From Actinomycetales bacterium (GTDB taxonomy: Bacteria > Actinomycetota > Actinomycetes > Actinomycetales > Cellulomonadaceae): a DNA stretch of 64,000 bases. Below are positions 11,353 through 21,235 of this stretch, piece by piece. The position numbers were made by a program, and so were the translations under genes. How positions within the stretch are numbered: position 1 is the stretch's first letter; every line of letters begins with the position of its first letter. The notes beneath the pieces are model-generated. The model saw nothing but the letters and a program-made list of their open reading frames with translations. It made no database searches and was not told the DNA's origin. The stretch is taken from contig JAHLLI010000007.1 of assembly GCA_020444245.1 (NCBI GenBank), positions 168,177-232,176 of the forward strand, written 5' to 3'.

Positions 11353-13590
11353 GTGTTCGACAGACTCGGCCAGCGGATCGCGCGCCATCCACGCACCACG
11401 ATCCTGGTCTGGGCCCTGTTCACCGTCCTGGCCTTCGCCGTCACGATCGGCGGCGTCACGGGTCAGACGCTGTTCGACCGCCTGACCACCGGTGCCCCCG
11501 GCGTCCCGGGCTCTGACAGCAAGATCGCGTCGGACATCCTCGCCGACCAGTCGACCACCGGGCCGTCCCTCACGCTGGCCGTCTCCGGCGCCGACCCTGC
11601 CGATCCTGCGGTGCCGGCCGTGGTCACCGCGGCGCGCACGGACCTGAGCGCGATCGAGGGTGTCGCCTCGGTGATCGACCCGTACGTCGTGCCCGACGGG
11701 CCCGCCAACCCGGCCGTCGCCGGGCTGCTCGCCAAGGACGGCGAGGGCTTCCTCGTGGTGGTCGAGCTCGAGCACGGCCTCGCCTCCGACGTCCAGGACG
11801 CCGCCCTCGCCGACGTCAACACCCGGCTCGAGGAGCTCCCCGGTGCGCTCTCCGACGCCGTGGGGTCCACCGTCACCGGCCAGGTGGGCGGCACCACCCT
11901 CATCGTCGAGGAGATCACCGGTCAGGTGGAGAAGGACCTGCAGACCGGGGAGACGATCGCCCTGCCGATCGCCCTGCTGGTCATGGTCCTCGTGTTCGGC
12001 GGCCTGCTCAGCGCCGCGATGCCGCTGGTCGGGGCGATCGCCTCGATCGCCGGCGGCCTGGCAAGCGTCCTCATCCTGTCGCACTGGCTCGACATGGACG
12101 CCTCGGTGGTCAACGTCGTGACCATCCTCGGTCTCGGCCTGTCGATCGACTACGGCCTGCTGATCGTCTCGCGCTTCCGCGAGGAGCTCCACGCCCTGGT
12201 CGACGAGGACGCCGGCCGCCGGGTCCGGCGTCGCCGCGGGGACGGCGCCGTGCAGACCGCACTGCGCCGCACCATGCACACCGCGGGCCGCACCGTGATG
12301 TTCTCCGCCCTGACCGTCGCGATCTCGATCGCCGGGCTGCTCGTCTTCCAGCCCTCCATCCTGCGGGCGTTCGGCAGCGCCGGTGTCGCGGTGATCCTCG
12401 TCGCGATCACCACGGCGATGACGCTCGTTCCCGCGCTCCTGACGCTCGCCGGTCGGCGCCTGGTCAAGCCGGGCCTCGTCGGCCGGATCCCGGGCCTGCG
12501 GTGGCTCATCGCCCGCACCGGTGACGTCACCTCCGAGGAGGGGGTGTTCTCCCGTCTCGCGGGCCGCGTCCAGCGGCGGCCGTGGCTGGTGATGATCGCG
12601 ACACTCGGCGTGCTCGGCGTGCTCGCCACCCCGATGCTGCACCTCCAGCTGCGCAACTCCACGTTCGAGCTCCTGCCGCTCGGCTCCGATCAGCGCGCCT
12701 ACCTCGAGACCATCGCGGACCAGTACCCCGCCTCCCAGTCCGCCAGCGGTTGGGTGGTCGCCGAGGGTTCCCTCGACGAGGTGACGACCTGGAGCGCAGA
12801 GGTCGCCGCACTGCCGGAGGTCGCCTCGATCGACCCACCCAGCGCCCTGGGACCGTACGTCGTCGTGCCGTACCGGGTGGACACCACCGACCCTGGCGGG
12901 CCCGAGGCCGTCGACGCGGTGCGGGCGATCCGCGCGCTCGACGCGCCGTTCCAGACCTGGGTCGCCGGGCAGGCCGCCAACCAGCTCGACTTCCTCAACG
13001 CACTCAAGGACCGGGTGTGGTGGGCCGTCGGGATCGTCGTGCTGGCCACGTTCGTGCTCCTGTTCCTCATGACGCGGTCCCTGGTGATCCCGCTGAAGGC
13101 GCTGCTGACCAACGCGCTGTCCCTGTCGGCCTCCCTCGGCGTGCTGGTCTGGGTGTTCCAGGACGGGCACCTGGAGAACCTCCTCGGGTTCCGCCCCACC
13201 GGGGGGATCGAGACCTATGTCATCGCGCTCGTCGTCGCGTTCGGCTTCGGCCTGGCGATGGACTACGAGGTGTTCCTGCTGTCCCGGATCAAGGAGGTCT
13301 GGGACACCGGTGCGACCAACGACGAGGCGGTGCGCCGGGGCCTGCAGCGCTCGGGCCGGATCATCACCTCGGCGGCGCTGATCATCATCGTGGTGTTCAC
13401 CGGCTTCGTGTTCGGCGAGCTGCTGATCATCAAGGAGGTGGGGTTCTCCTTGGCGGTGGCGGTCCTCGTGGACGCCACGCTGGTGCGCATGCTCCTGGTC
13501 CCAGCCACGATGACGATCCTCGGCCGGGCCAACTGGTGGGCGCCGCCGTGGCTGGTGCGCGCGACCCGCAAGATCGCGATCGAGCACTGA
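11353..13590 (+). CDS. MMPL/RND family transporter
   Basis: A 745-residue integral membrane protein of the RND superfamily, MmpL subfamily, using proton motive force to export lipids or drugs. It shows the twofold RND layout: one N-terminal helix, a periplasmic-type loop, a five-helix bundle, and then a repeat. Proton-relay Asp-Tyr pairs are seen in both halves (LSIDYGLL and LAMDYEVFLLSR). GTG at 11353 begins just before the first helix (FDRLGQRIARHP). A hexamer GATGCT lies 6 nt upstream, so the transcript may be leaderless. Substrate not predictable. Confidence 0.88.
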   Translation: MFDRLGQRIARHPRTTILVWALFTVLAFAVTIGGVTGQTLFDRLTTGAPGVPGSDSKIASDILADQSTTGPSLTLAVSGADPADPAVPAVVTAARTDLSAIEGVASVIDPYVVPDGPANPAVAGLLAKDGEGFLVVVELEHGLASDVQDAALADVNTRLEELPGALSDAVGSTVTGQVGGTTLIVEEITGQVEKDLQTGETIALPIALLVMVLVFGGLLSAAMPLVGAIASIAGGLASVLILSHWLDMDASVVNVVTILGLGLSIDYGLLIVSRFREELHALVDEDAGRRVRRRRGDGAVQTALRRTMHTAGRTVMFSALTVAISIAGLLVFQPSILRAFGSAGVAVILVAITTAMTLVPALLTLAGRRLVKPGLVGRIPGLRWLIARTGDVTSEEGVFSRLAGRVQRRPWLVMIATLGVLGVLATPMLHLQLRNSTFELLPLGSDQRAYLETIADQYPASQSASGWVVAEGSLDEVTTWSAEVAALPEVASIDPPSALGPYVVVPYRVDTTDPGGPEAVDAVRAIRALDAPFQTWVAGQAANQLDFLNALKDRVWWAVGIVVLATFVLLFLMTRSLVIPLKALLTNALSLSASLGVLVWVFQDGHLENLLGFRPTGGIETYVIALVVAFGFGLAMDYEVFLLSRIKEVWDTGATNDEAVRRGLQRSGRIITSAALIIIVVFTGFVFGELLIIKEVGFSLAVAVLVDATLVRMLLVPATMTILGRANWWAPPWLVRATRKIAIEH

Positions 13591-13591
13591 G

Positions 13592-13888
13592 GTGCGCGTC
13601 CGCTGGCGCGTGCTGGGTGCCATCGCAGTCACCGTGATCGCCCTCGTCCAGCTGGTCGCCTGGGTCTCCTGGGCCGCGACCACCGACAGCGGCGACCCTT
13701 TGACCTTCTTCATCAACGGCATGATCACCGCCGCGCTGCTCGTCGCCTCCTGGCTGTCCTGGCACCGCGCCGTGGTCCACGAACGCGAGGAGCGTTGGCG
13801 TGCCGGAGAGCGCGGGGTGGTCGACGACGCCCCGGCTCGCCCGCACCGGGGGCTCAACGGCGACGAGGAGCCGCCCGCTCGTTGGTGA
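13592..13888 (+). CDS. small two-helix membrane protein
   Basis: 98 residues, starting with GTG one base after the MMPL stop, hence probably co-transcribed. Two hydrophobic segments (about residues 8-29 and 41-57) and a charged C-terminal tail. No family recognised; it could be an accessory subunit of the MMPL transporter, which is inference from spacing only. Confidence 0.65.
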   Translation: MRVRWRVLGAIAVTVIALVQLVAWVSWAATTDSGDPLTFFINGMITAALLVASWLSWHRAVVHEREERWRAGERGVVDDAPARPHRGLNGDEEPPARW

Positions 13889-13909
13889 ACATCAGCGGGC
13901 GGGCGGCTC
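13868..13909. terminator. bidirectional terminator between convergent genes
   Basis: An 11-bp perfect stem (GAGCCGCCCGC / GCGGGCGGCTC) with a 20-nt loop spans the 3' ends of both convergent genes, whose stops are 3 bp apart, so the hairpin is partly coding on each side. Confidence 0.6.
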
Positions 13910-14740
13910 GTCGGCGGCCGGGGCCGGCGGGCGGTACGAGGTGAAGCGCCCCTCCACCGCGAAGCCGAGACGCAGGTAGACCCGCCGGGCCGGCGTGTTC
14001 GAGGCGTACATGCCCAGCGACACCCAGTCGGCCCCGGCGTCGAAGCCCGCCCGCGCGGCCGTCGCGGTCAACGCCTGCCCGAGCCCGCGGGACCGTGCCT
14101 GCGGCAGCACACCGAGGCCGTGCAGGTGCCAGGACACGTCGCTCCGCCCGGGGTCACCGGCCCGCAGGCTCGCGCCGATCACGCCGACCAGGCGCCCGCC
14201 GTCGCGCACACCGAACCACCCGGCCTCGTCCGGGGCCGCAGGGTCGGCCTGCGAGCCGGGGTTCGACGCCTCCAGGCAGCCTCTGATCGCGTCGAGGTCG
14301 AGCGCGAGGTCCAGATGCTGCGCCTGGAGCGAGCCGACACCCGGGGCGTGGTCGAGCGCCATCCGGTCCCACGCCGTGGCCGGCTCGACGCCCAGCCGGT
14401 CGCGCACCACCGCGGGCAGGTCCCGGTCAGGTTCGAGCGCGGGACCCTCGTCCTCGGGCTCGCCCTGGACCCCGGCGGGCCCGGCACCGAGGCGCGGCAG
14501 GGTGAGCCAGTCGACCCGACCGATCTCCGCGGCCGCCGCCACCACGAGCCGGCGCGCCGCGTCGGGCGCCCCGGTGCCCACGACCGAGCGCCGCCCGGAG
14601 TGCGCGACGCGCACCATCACCAGGGCCGCCCGGTCATCGGACCAGGTCCGCTCCAGCGTCCACCGGTGCCGGTCGGCCAGCAGCATCCGCCCGCCGACGA
14701 TCCGCTCGACGCCCTCCGGGAGATCCGCCGGCCCCGTCAC
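13892..14740 (-). CDS. GNAT family N-acetyltransferase
   Basis: 282 residues. The C-terminal half has the acetyl-CoA binding loop of GNAT enzymes (LPQARSRGLGQALTAT) and the following MYASNTPARRVYLRLGF segment characteristic of the family. The N-terminal half is a divergent domain, possibly a second degenerate GNAT fold. Substrate unknown. It converges on the small membrane gene and ends 11 bp before aspS on the same strand. Confidence 0.8.
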   Translation of the reverse strand: MTGPADLPEGVERIVGGRMLLADRHRWTLERTWSDDRAALVMVRVAHSGRRSVVGTGAPDAARRLVVAAAAEIGRVDWLTLPRLGAGPAGVQGEPEDEGPALEPDRDLPAVVRDRLGVEPATAWDRMALDHAPGVGSLQAQHLDLALDLDAIRGCLEASNPGSQADPAAPDEAGWFGVRDGGRLVGVIGASLRAGDPGRSDVSWHLHGLGVLPQARSRGLGQALTATAARAGFDAGADWVSLGMYASNTPARRVYLRLGFAVEGRFTSYRPPAPAADEPPAR

Positions 14741-14751
14741 GGGCGCGGCGG

Positions 14752-16536
14752 TCAGGAGCCCTCCGGCGCACCGTGGGCGGCGTGCTCGGGCACGGTGTCC
14801 ACGCCGGTCTCCTTGCGCTGCTCAGCGCTGATCGGCGCCGGCGCCCCGGTCAACGGGTCGTACCCACCTCCGGACTTGGGGAAGGCGATGACGTCGCGGA
14901 TCGACTCGCTGCCGGTCAGGAGCATGACGATCCGGTCCCAGCCGAAGGCGATCCCGCCGTGCGGCGGCGCACCGAACTGGAACGCGTCGAGCAGGAAGCC
15001 GAACTTCTCCTGGGCCTCCTCGGGGCCGATCCCCATCACCTGGAACACGCGCTGCTGCACGTCCCGGCGGTGGATACGGATCGACCCACCGCCGATCTCG
15101 TTGCCGTTGCACACGATGTCGTAGGCGTAGGCGAGCGCGTTGGCAGGGTCGGACTCGAACGTGTCGATCCAGTCCGGGTTCGGCGAGGTGAACGCGTGGT
15201 GCACCGCCGTCCACGAGCCGCTGCCAACCGCCACGTCGTCGTCCTCGCCGGTCGGCTTGAACAGCGGCGCGTCGACCACCCAGACGAACGACCACGCGGA
15301 CTCATCGATGAGGCCGACCCGGCGACCGATCTCCAACCGCGTGGCACCCAGCAGGGCCCGGGCTTCGGACGCCTTGCCCGCGGCGAAGAACACGCAGTCG
15401 CCCGGCGCCGCGCCGACCGCCTCGACCAGGCCCGCGCGCTCGGCGTCCGACAGGTTCTTGGCGACCGGTCCGCCGAGCTCCCCGTCCTCGCCGACGGTGA
15501 CGTACGCCAGACCCTTCGCGCCGCGCTGCTTCGCCCACTCCTGCCAGGCGTCGAACGTCCGGCGAGGCTGCGAGCCGCCGCCCGGCATGACCACCGCGCC
15601 GACGTACGGCGCCTGGAACACGCGGAACGGGGTGTCGGCGAAGTACTCGGTGAGCTCGGTCAGCTCGAGCCCGAACCGCAGGTCCGGCTTGTCGGTGCCG
15701 TAGCGGCGCATCGCGTCGGCGTAGGTCATCCGCGGGATGGGCGTCGGGATCGTGTACCCGATGAGGTCCCACAGCGCGACGAGGATCTCCTCGGAGACCG
15801 CGATGACGTCGTCCTGCTCGACGAAGCTCATCTCGACGTCGAGCTGGGTGAACTCCGGCTGACGGTCGGCGCGGAAGTCCTCGTCGCGGTAGCAGCGGGC
15901 GATCTGGTAGTAGCGCTCCATGCCGGCCACCATGAGGAGCTGCTTGAACAGCTGGGGGCTCTGCGGCAGGGCGTACCAGGAGCCCGGGGCGAGGCGCGCG
16001 GGAATCACGAAGTCGCGGGCCCCCTCCGGGGTCGAGTGGGTGAGCGTCGGCGTCTCGATCTCGACGAAGCCGTGCCCGTCCAGCACCCGCCGCGCGGCCG
16101 AGCTCACCTTGGCACGCAGCCGGAGCGGGTGCGCGGACGCGGGCCGGCGCAGGTCGAGGTAGCGGTAGCGCAGCCTGGCCTCCTCGCCCACCGCCTCGTC
16201 CAGGGCGCTGGACACCTGGAACGGCAGCGGGGCGGCCTCGTTGAGGACGACGACGTCGTTCGCGGTCACCTCGATCGCGCCGGTCGCCAGGTGCGGGTTC
16301 TCGTTGCCCTCTGGCCGCAGGCCCACCGTCCCGGTGACCTGGAGCACGTACTCGTTGCGCAGCCCGTGGGCCACCTGCTCGTCACGGATCACGACCTGGG
16401 CGACGCCCGAGGCATCCCGCAGGTCGATGAACGCCACGCCCCCGTGATCGCGCCGCCGGTCCACCCAGCCGGTGAGGGTGACGGTCTGGCCGGAGTGCTC
16501 GGCTCGCAGCGAGCCGGCGTCGTGGGTGCGGAGCAC
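14752..16536 (-). CDS. aspS: aspartate--tRNA ligase
   Basis: Class II synthetase of the bacterial type, 594 residues. N-terminal OB-fold anticodon-binding domain ([21 protein letters not shown]), catalytic core with [26 protein letters not shown] (here split over motif 2), a GAD insertion domain, and motif 3 [13 protein letters not shown]. Starts MLRTHDAG at 16536 after a GAAGGA-type ribosome binding site. Whether it also charges tRNA-Asn depends on gatCAB elsewhere. Confidence 0.94.
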   Translation of the reverse strand: MLRTHDAGSLRAEHSGQTVTLTGWVDRRRDHGGVAFIDLRDASGVAQVVIRDEQVAHGLRNEYVLQVTGTVGLRPEGNENPHLATGAIEVTANDVVVLNEAAPLPFQVSSALDEAVGEEARLRYRYLDLRRPASAHPLRLRAKVSSAARRVLDGHGFVEIETPTLTHSTPEGARDFVIPARLAPGSWYALPQSPQLFKQLLMVAGMERYYQIARCYRDEDFRADRQPEFTQLDVEMSFVEQDDVIAVSEEILVALWDLIGYTIPTPIPRMTYADAMRRYGTDKPDLRFGLELTELTEYFADTPFRVFQAPYVGAVVMPGGGSQPRRTFDAWQEWAKQRGAKGLAYVTVGEDGELGGPVAKNLSDAERAGLVEAVGAAPGDCVFFAAGKASEARALLGATRLEIGRRVGLIDESAWSFVWVVDAPLFKPTGEDDDVAVGSGSWTAVHHAFTSPNPDWIDTFESDPANALAYAYDIVCNGNEIGGGSIRIHRRDVQQRVFQVMGIGPEEAQEKFGFLLDAFQFGAPPHGGIAFGWDRIVMLLTGSESIRDVIAFPKSGGGYDPLTGAPAPISAEQRKETGVDTVPEHAAHGAPEGS

Positions 16537-16587
16537 GGATCGGTCCTTCTCTCGGGGTGCTGCGCCCGATCGGGCGCCCTCGCGATC

Positions 16588-18243
16588 CTAGTTGGCCGCG
16601 GACCCCACCTGTGCCGGTGCAGACGTCTCGTCGTCCTCCCGGCGGCGCTCCGCGGGCAGGGCGAGCGTGGCCAGCAGGCCGAGCGTGACGAACCCGGCGC
16701 CGATCAGCGCGGTTCGGCGTAGCGAGTCGGCGAACGCCGCAGAGGCCGCGTCGGCCACCTGCTGGCCGCCGGGACCCTGAGCGAGCCCGGGGATGGCGGT
16801 GCCGGCGGACTGCTGCACCACCTGCCCGATCTGGCTGGCCTGCGCCTGGGTCATGCCTTCGATCTGCGCGACGCGGGCGGTCGTGTCGTGAGCCAGGCCG
16901 ACGAACAGGATGGTGCCGAGCACCGCGGTGCCCAGGGCCGAGCCGACCTGCCGCGCGGTGGACTGGGTCCCCGAGGCCTGACCGCTCTGGCGCACCGGCA
17001 CGTCGGCCAGGATCACGCTCGTCAGCTGGGCCGACGCGTAGCCGACGCCGATGCCGTAGATCAGCAGCCCTGGCACGAGGCGCCAGGCGGAGATCCCGTC
17101 CCCGACCGCCAGTCCGAGCCAGGCGATCCCGACCACCTCGAGCGCCATGCCCAGCCGCGCGACGAACCTCGGGCTGTACCGCTTGGCGAGGACGTGGGTG
17201 GTCGGCGCGGACAGGAACGATCCCAGCGCCAACGTGGCGAGCACCGCGCCCGCGCTCAGCGCTGTGTACCCGAGCGCGCCCTGGAGGAACAGCGGCAGCG
17301 AGAAGAGGATCCCGTACTCACCCAGCGACAGGATGAGCGCCGCTGCCGACCCGAACCCGAAGGTGCGGATCCGGAACAGCCGCACGTCGATCAGCACCAC
17401 GCGGCCGACCCGTGCCCGACGCCGTTCCACCGCCCAGAGCCCCATGAGAGCGATCACGCCGAGCCCGAGCGCCATCGGGATCGGCGAGAGCGCGCCGGCC
17501 CTCCAGCTCAGCCCGAGGAGCGACCCGTCGGTGACGGCGTGCCACCAGCCGTAGCTGCGGCCCTCGATCAGGCCGAACACCAGCGCGCCGATCCCGACGG
17601 CCGACAGGACCGAGCCGAGCACGTCGGCCCCGCGCTCGGCGTGCTCGTCCTTGCTCTCCGGCACGACCAGGAGCGTGCCGATCACGATCGCCGCCGCCAC
17701 GGGCAGGTTGATCCCGAAGGCCCAGCGCCAGGAGAACGTCTGCGTCAGGTACCCGCCGAGCAGCGGCCCGATCGCCGCCATCCCGCCGATCACCGAGCCG
17801 TAGATCGCGAACGCCCGTGGTCGCCGGTCCCCGCGGTACATCGCGTTGACCAGCGACAGCGACGCGGGCGACATCATCGCGCCGCCGAGGCCCTGCAGGG
17901 CCCGGCCGCCGATCAGCATCCCGGCCGTCTGGCTCGCCGCGGCCACCACGCTCGCCACCGCGAAGACCACGGCCCCTGCGACGAACAGCCGTCGCCTCCC
18001 GTACCGGTCCCCCAGCCGGCCCATGATGATCAGCACGGCGGCGAACACCAGGGCGTAGATCGCCTGGACCCACTCGGAGTCGACCGAGTCCACCCCGAGG
18101 TCGCGGATGATCGTCGGGAGCGAGACGTTGACGACCGTCGTGTCCATGATGAACAACGCCAGGCCGAGGGCGATGAAGATCATCGGCGTCCAGCCGACCT
18201 GAGGTGCGTCGTGACGTGCGGCGGAGCTCTGGTTTTCTGACAC
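16588..18243 (-). CDS. DHA2-type MFS multidrug exporter (EmrB/QacA)
   Basis: 551 residues with about 14 predicted membrane segments, the size and layout of drug:H+ antiporter 2 proteins. Motif A-like LGDRYGRRRLF after TM2 and motif C-like GPLLGGYLTQ in TM5 are visible. The N-terminus (FIALGLALFIMDTTVVNVSLPTI) carries the D-T-V motif of the family. No TetR or MarR regulator adjoins it, so substrate and control are unclear. It lies 51 bp upstream of aspS and 60 bp beyond hisS sequence. Confidence 0.88.
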   Translation of the reverse strand: MSENQSSAARHDAPQVGWTPMIFIALGLALFIMDTTVVNVSLPTIIRDLGVDSVDSEWVQAIYALVFAAVLIIMGRLGDRYGRRRLFVAGAVVFAVASVVAAASQTAGMLIGGRALQGLGGAMMSPASLSLVNAMYRGDRRPRAFAIYGSVIGGMAAIGPLLGGYLTQTFSWRWAFGINLPVAAAIVIGTLLVVPESKDEHAERGADVLGSVLSAVGIGALVFGLIEGRSYGWWHAVTDGSLLGLSWRAGALSPIPMALGLGVIALMGLWAVERRRARVGRVVLIDVRLFRIRTFGFGSAAALILSLGEYGILFSLPLFLQGALGYTALSAGAVLATLALGSFLSAPTTHVLAKRYSPRFVARLGMALEVVGIAWLGLAVGDGISAWRLVPGLLIYGIGVGYASAQLTSVILADVPVRQSGQASGTQSTARQVGSALGTAVLGTILFVGLAHDTTARVAQIEGMTQAQASQIGQVVQQSAGTAIPGLAQGPGGQQVADAASAAFADSLRRTALIGAGFVTLGLLATLALPAERRREDDETSAPAQVGSAAN

Positions 18244-18302
18244 GGCGTCAGATTAATCCCATGGTCCGCCCGCCGCACCACGGGCCGACCTCCGCGCGGC
18301 GG

Positions 18303-19667
18303 TCAGCCCGCGGCGACCACCCGAGGCCACCAGTCCTCCGCCGGCGGCTCCCACGTGGCCGGGTCCGCGGGCACCTGCGCGCCGCTGCGGATGTCCTTGA
18401 CCTCGCCGGACTCGCAGAACCAGACGTACGGGATGCCGCGGCGGTCCGCGTGGCGGATCTGCTTGCCGAACTTCGCCGCGGTCGGCGCCACCTCGACCGG
18501 GATCCCCCGGGCCCGGAGCGCCGCAGCCACGCGGTCGGACTCAGGCCTGCTCGACTCGTCGGTCACTGCGACCAGCACGGCGCTGGGCACCGTCCGCGTC
18601 ACGGTCACCAGCTCGGACGACAGCAGTCGCGAGACCAGACGGGACACCCCGACGCTGATGCCGACGCCGGGGTATGTCGTGGCCCCGTCGCTGGCCAGGG
18701 AGTCGTACCGGCCTCCGGAGCAGATCGAGCCCAGCTGCTCGTGGCCCACCAGCACGGTCTCGTAGACCGACCCCGTGTAGTAGTCCAGGCCGCGCGCGAT
18801 CTTCAGGTCCGCCACGAGCACCCCCGGCGCCGCCCGCCCGGCGGCCTCGAGGAGCTGCGCGAGCTCGTCCAGGCCAGTACCGAGCAGGTCGTTCGCCGCG
18901 CCGAGGCGGGCCGCCAGGTCCCGGACCCTGTCGACCACCGAGGCGTCCTCGCCGCGGATCTGCGCCAGCTCGAGCACCGCCGCAGCCTGCTCAGCGGACG
19001 CACCCGCCTCGGAGCCGAGCAGCGTCGCCACCGCCTCGGGGCCGACCTTGTCGAGCTTGTCGACCGAGCGCAGCACGGCGTCCACGTCCTCCAGGCCCAG
19101 CCCGCGCGTGAAGCCCTCGACCACCTTGCGGTTGTTCACCAGCACCTGCACCGCCGGCATGCCCACCTCACGCAGCCGGGCGAAGGCCTCGGCCACGACC
19201 AGAGGGACCTCGACCTCGTAGTGGTAGGGGAGCTCGCCCATGCCCACCACGTCGATGTCGGCCTGGCAGAACTCGCGGAACCGCCCGTCCTGAGGTCGCT
19301 CGCCGCGCCACACCTTCTGGATCTGGTGGCGCTTGAACGGGAAGGTCAGGTGGCCGGCGTGCTCGAGGACGTACCGCGCGAAGGGCACCGTCAGGTCGAA
19401 GTGCAGTCCCAGGCCGTGCTCGGTCTCACGGTGCCCCCGCCCCGTGGCCTGCTCGTCGTCCTCCTGGAGCCGCCGCAGCACGTAGACCTCTTTGGAGGTC
19501 TCTCCCTTGCGCAGCAGCTGGTCCAGCGGCTCGACGGCGCGGGTCTCGATCCCCGCGTAGCCGTACAGCTCGAAGGTCCGCCGGAGCACGTCGATCACGT
19601 GCTGCTCGACGATCCGTCCGGCGGGGAGCCACTCGGGGAAGCCGGACAGCGGGGTCGGGCGGGCCAT
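18303..19667 (-). CDS. hisS: histidine--tRNA ligase
   Basis: 454-residue class II synthetase. Motif 2 region KRHQIQKVWRGERPQDGRFREFCQAD and histidine-binding loops LKIARGLDYYTGSVYE are present, with an anticodon-binding HGTP domain after about residue 340. The ATG at 19667 begins MARPTPLSGFPEW and is preceded by GGAAGGATCG. The much longer in-frame extension runs through the next gene and is rejected. Forms a minus-strand pair with the MBL hydrolase upstream (29-bp gap), an arrangement common in actinobacteria. Confidence 0.93.
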   Translation of the reverse strand: MARPTPLSGFPEWLPAGRIVEQHVIDVLRRTFELYGYAGIETRAVEPLDQLLRKGETSKEVYVLRRLQEDDEQATGRGHRETEHGLGLHFDLTVPFARYVLEHAGHLTFPFKRHQIQKVWRGERPQDGRFREFCQADIDVVGMGELPYHYEVEVPLVVAEAFARLREVGMPAVQVLVNNRKVVEGFTRGLGLEDVDAVLRSVDKLDKVGPEAVATLLGSEAGASAEQAAAVLELAQIRGEDASVVDRVRDLAARLGAANDLLGTGLDELAQLLEAAGRAAPGVLVADLKIARGLDYYTGSVYETVLVGHEQLGSICSGGRYDSLASDGATTYPGVGISVGVSRLVSRLLSSELVTVTRTVPSAVLVAVTDESSRPESDRVAAALRARGIPVEVAPTAAKFGKQIRHADRRGIPYVWFCESGEVKDIRSGAQVPADPATWEPPAEDWWPRVVAAG

Positions 19668-19696
19668 GTCGTCGATCCTTCCTGGACGGCGGACGG

Positions 19697-20374
19697 TCAG
19701 CGCACGGAGCGCAGGTAGGGGTTGGTGCGCAGCTCGGCCGCGATCGTCGAACGGGGCCCGTGACCGGGCACGATCACCGTGGATCCGGGCAGCTGCGCGA
19801 GCCGGTGGAGGCTCGCCGACATCGCCGCGCCGTCCCCGCCCGGCAGGTCGGTCCGGCCGACGGTACCGGCGAAGAGCACGTCGCCGGTCAGCGCGGTCGC
19901 CGAGCCGTCGACGTCGACCAGGAAGCCTGTCGAGCCTTCGGTGTGCCCGGGGAGGTGCAGCGCCTCGACCGGCTCGTCGACACCCAGGTCGAGAAGCACG
20001 GTCTGCCCCGGTGCCGCCACGAAGGTGGCGACCCTCGGTGGCTCGAGGCACGCTGGCAGGCCGGCCATGTCGCGCAGCTGAGGGCCGAGCGGGCCGAGGG
20101 TGCCGTACGGGTCGGCGAGCCGGTACGCGTCGGCCTCGTGCACGTGCAAGGGCACGTCCCATGCCCGGCACAGCGCGCCTGCATCCCAGGTGTGGTCGAC
20201 GTGGCCGTGGGTGGCCAGGACGGCGACCGGTGTCCACCCGCGCTCCTCGACGAGCTTCACGACCCGTTCGGCGACCCCGCCGCCGGCGTCCACGACCGCC
20301 ACGTGCCCCGAGTCGTCGACGAGCAGACAGCAGGTGGCACCGAGCAGGGGCGCCTCGAGGGTCTGCAGGAGCAC
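19697..20374 (-). CDS. MBL-fold metal-dependent hydrolase (glyoxalase II-like)
   Basis: 225 residues with the binuclear metal motif THGHVDHTWD (about residues 55-64), a downstream His in LPGHTEGS, an Asp in TGDVLFAG and a final His in VPGHGPRS, which together make the full metallo-beta-lactamase metal site. Such genes sit next to hisS in many actinobacteria. Substrate unknown; hydroxyacylglutathione or mycothiol-thioester hydrolysis is possible. Confidence 0.85.
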   Translation of the reverse strand: MLLQTLEAPLLGATCCLLVDDSGHVAVVDAGGGVAERVVKLVEERGWTPVAVLATHGHVDHTWDAGALCRAWDVPLHVHEADAYRLADPYGTLGPLGPQLRDMAGLPACLEPPRVATFVAAPGQTVLLDLGVDEPVEALHLPGHTEGSTGFLVDVDGSATALTGDVLFAGTVGRTDLPGGDGAAMSASLHRLAQLPGSTVIVPGHGPRSTIAAELRTNPYLRSVR

Positions 20375-20422
20375 CCCCGCAGCCTAGTGGCGCCCTCGGC
20401 GGCCCAGTGCCCCGCGGCTGCC

Positions 20423-20428
20423 TAGACT
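20423..20428 (+). promoter_or_regulatory. candidate -10 element for the cyclophilin operon
   Basis: TAGACT, a good actinobacterial -10 hexamer, lies about 45 bp before the GTG start. No convincing -35 is seen. Confidence 0.35.
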
Positions 20429-20473
20429 GTGGCCTGCTCGCGCCGGGGCGAGCCGGAGGAGGACGGGAGTCAG

Positions 20474-21235
20474 GTGTCCAGCAAGCGTGAGCGGGAGTAC
20501 GCACGCCGACGTCACGAGAAGTGGCTCGAGCACCAGCGCAAGCTCGAGGTGCGGTCCCGCCGCAGCCGGTTGGTCGCCAGATGGATACTGGCCGGCGCCG
20601 TTGCCGTCGCCCTGGTGCTGATCGTCATCGCCGTGGTCCGCACGCTCAACCCGCCGAGCCCCGCGACGACGCCGTCGACCGACGCGACCACCACGCCGTC
20701 CGCCGGCGCGTCGAGCGCTCCTGACCCGTCCGTGGCGCAGGATCGCGCCTGGACCGTCGCTCTGACCACCTCGGTCGGCGACATCACGCTCGAGCTCGAC
20801 GGCCACGCGGCGCCGCAGGCGGTCGCCGCCGTCGTCACCCTCGCGAAGGACGGCTTCTACGACGGCACGACGTGCCACCGGCTCACCGTGACCGACCCGA
20901 TGTACATCCTCCAGTGCGGCGACCCGACCGGTCTGGGCACCGGCGGACCTGGCTGGACCTTCGGTCCGATCGAGAACGCGCCTGCCGATCAGGTGTACCC
21001 AGCCGGTACGGTGGCGATGGCACGCAGCCAGAACGACGCCAACAGCATGGGGAGTCAGTTCTTCCTGGTGTACCGCGACTCGACCATCCCGGACGACGCC
21101 GCGGGCGGATACACCGTCCTCGGCAAGGTGGTCAATGGTCTCGACGTGCTGCAGAAAGTGGCTGAGGCCGGGGTCCAGGAAGGCAGCCAGACCCCGGTGA
21201 CGCAGGTGACGATCGAGAAGGTGGAGACCCAGTGA
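20474..21235 (+). CDS. membrane-anchored cyclophilin-type peptidylprolyl isomerase
   Basis: 253 residues: basic cytoplasmic N-terminus (SSKREREYARRRHEK), one transmembrane helix (about 37-57), a Thr/Pro/Ser linker, then a cyclophilin domain with ILQCGDPTGLGTGGPG and NSMGSQFFLVY, the active-site surroundings. Acts as a folding catalyst outside the membrane. GTG at 20474 follows a purine-rich GGAGGAGGACGGGAG. The stop overlaps the next gene (GTGA), so the two are coupled. Confidence 0.86.
   Translation: MSSKREREYARRRHEKWLEHQRKLEVRSRRSRLVARWILAGAVAVALVLIVIAVVRTLNPPSPATTPSTDATTTPSAGASSAPDPSVAQDRAWTVALTTSVGDITLELDGHAAPQAVAAVVTLAKDGFYDGTTCHRLTVTDPMYILQCGDPTGLGTGGPGWTFGPIENAPADQVYPAGTVAMARSQNDANSMGSQFFLVYRDSTIPDDAAGGYTVLGKVVNGLDVLQKVAEAGVQEGSQTPVTQVTIEKVETQ

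Noticed and set aside
11290..13857. 855-codon open frame antisense to the MMPL gene
   Set aside because: Composition is Asp/Gly/His/Arg-rich noise; the plus-strand RND protein is clearly real.
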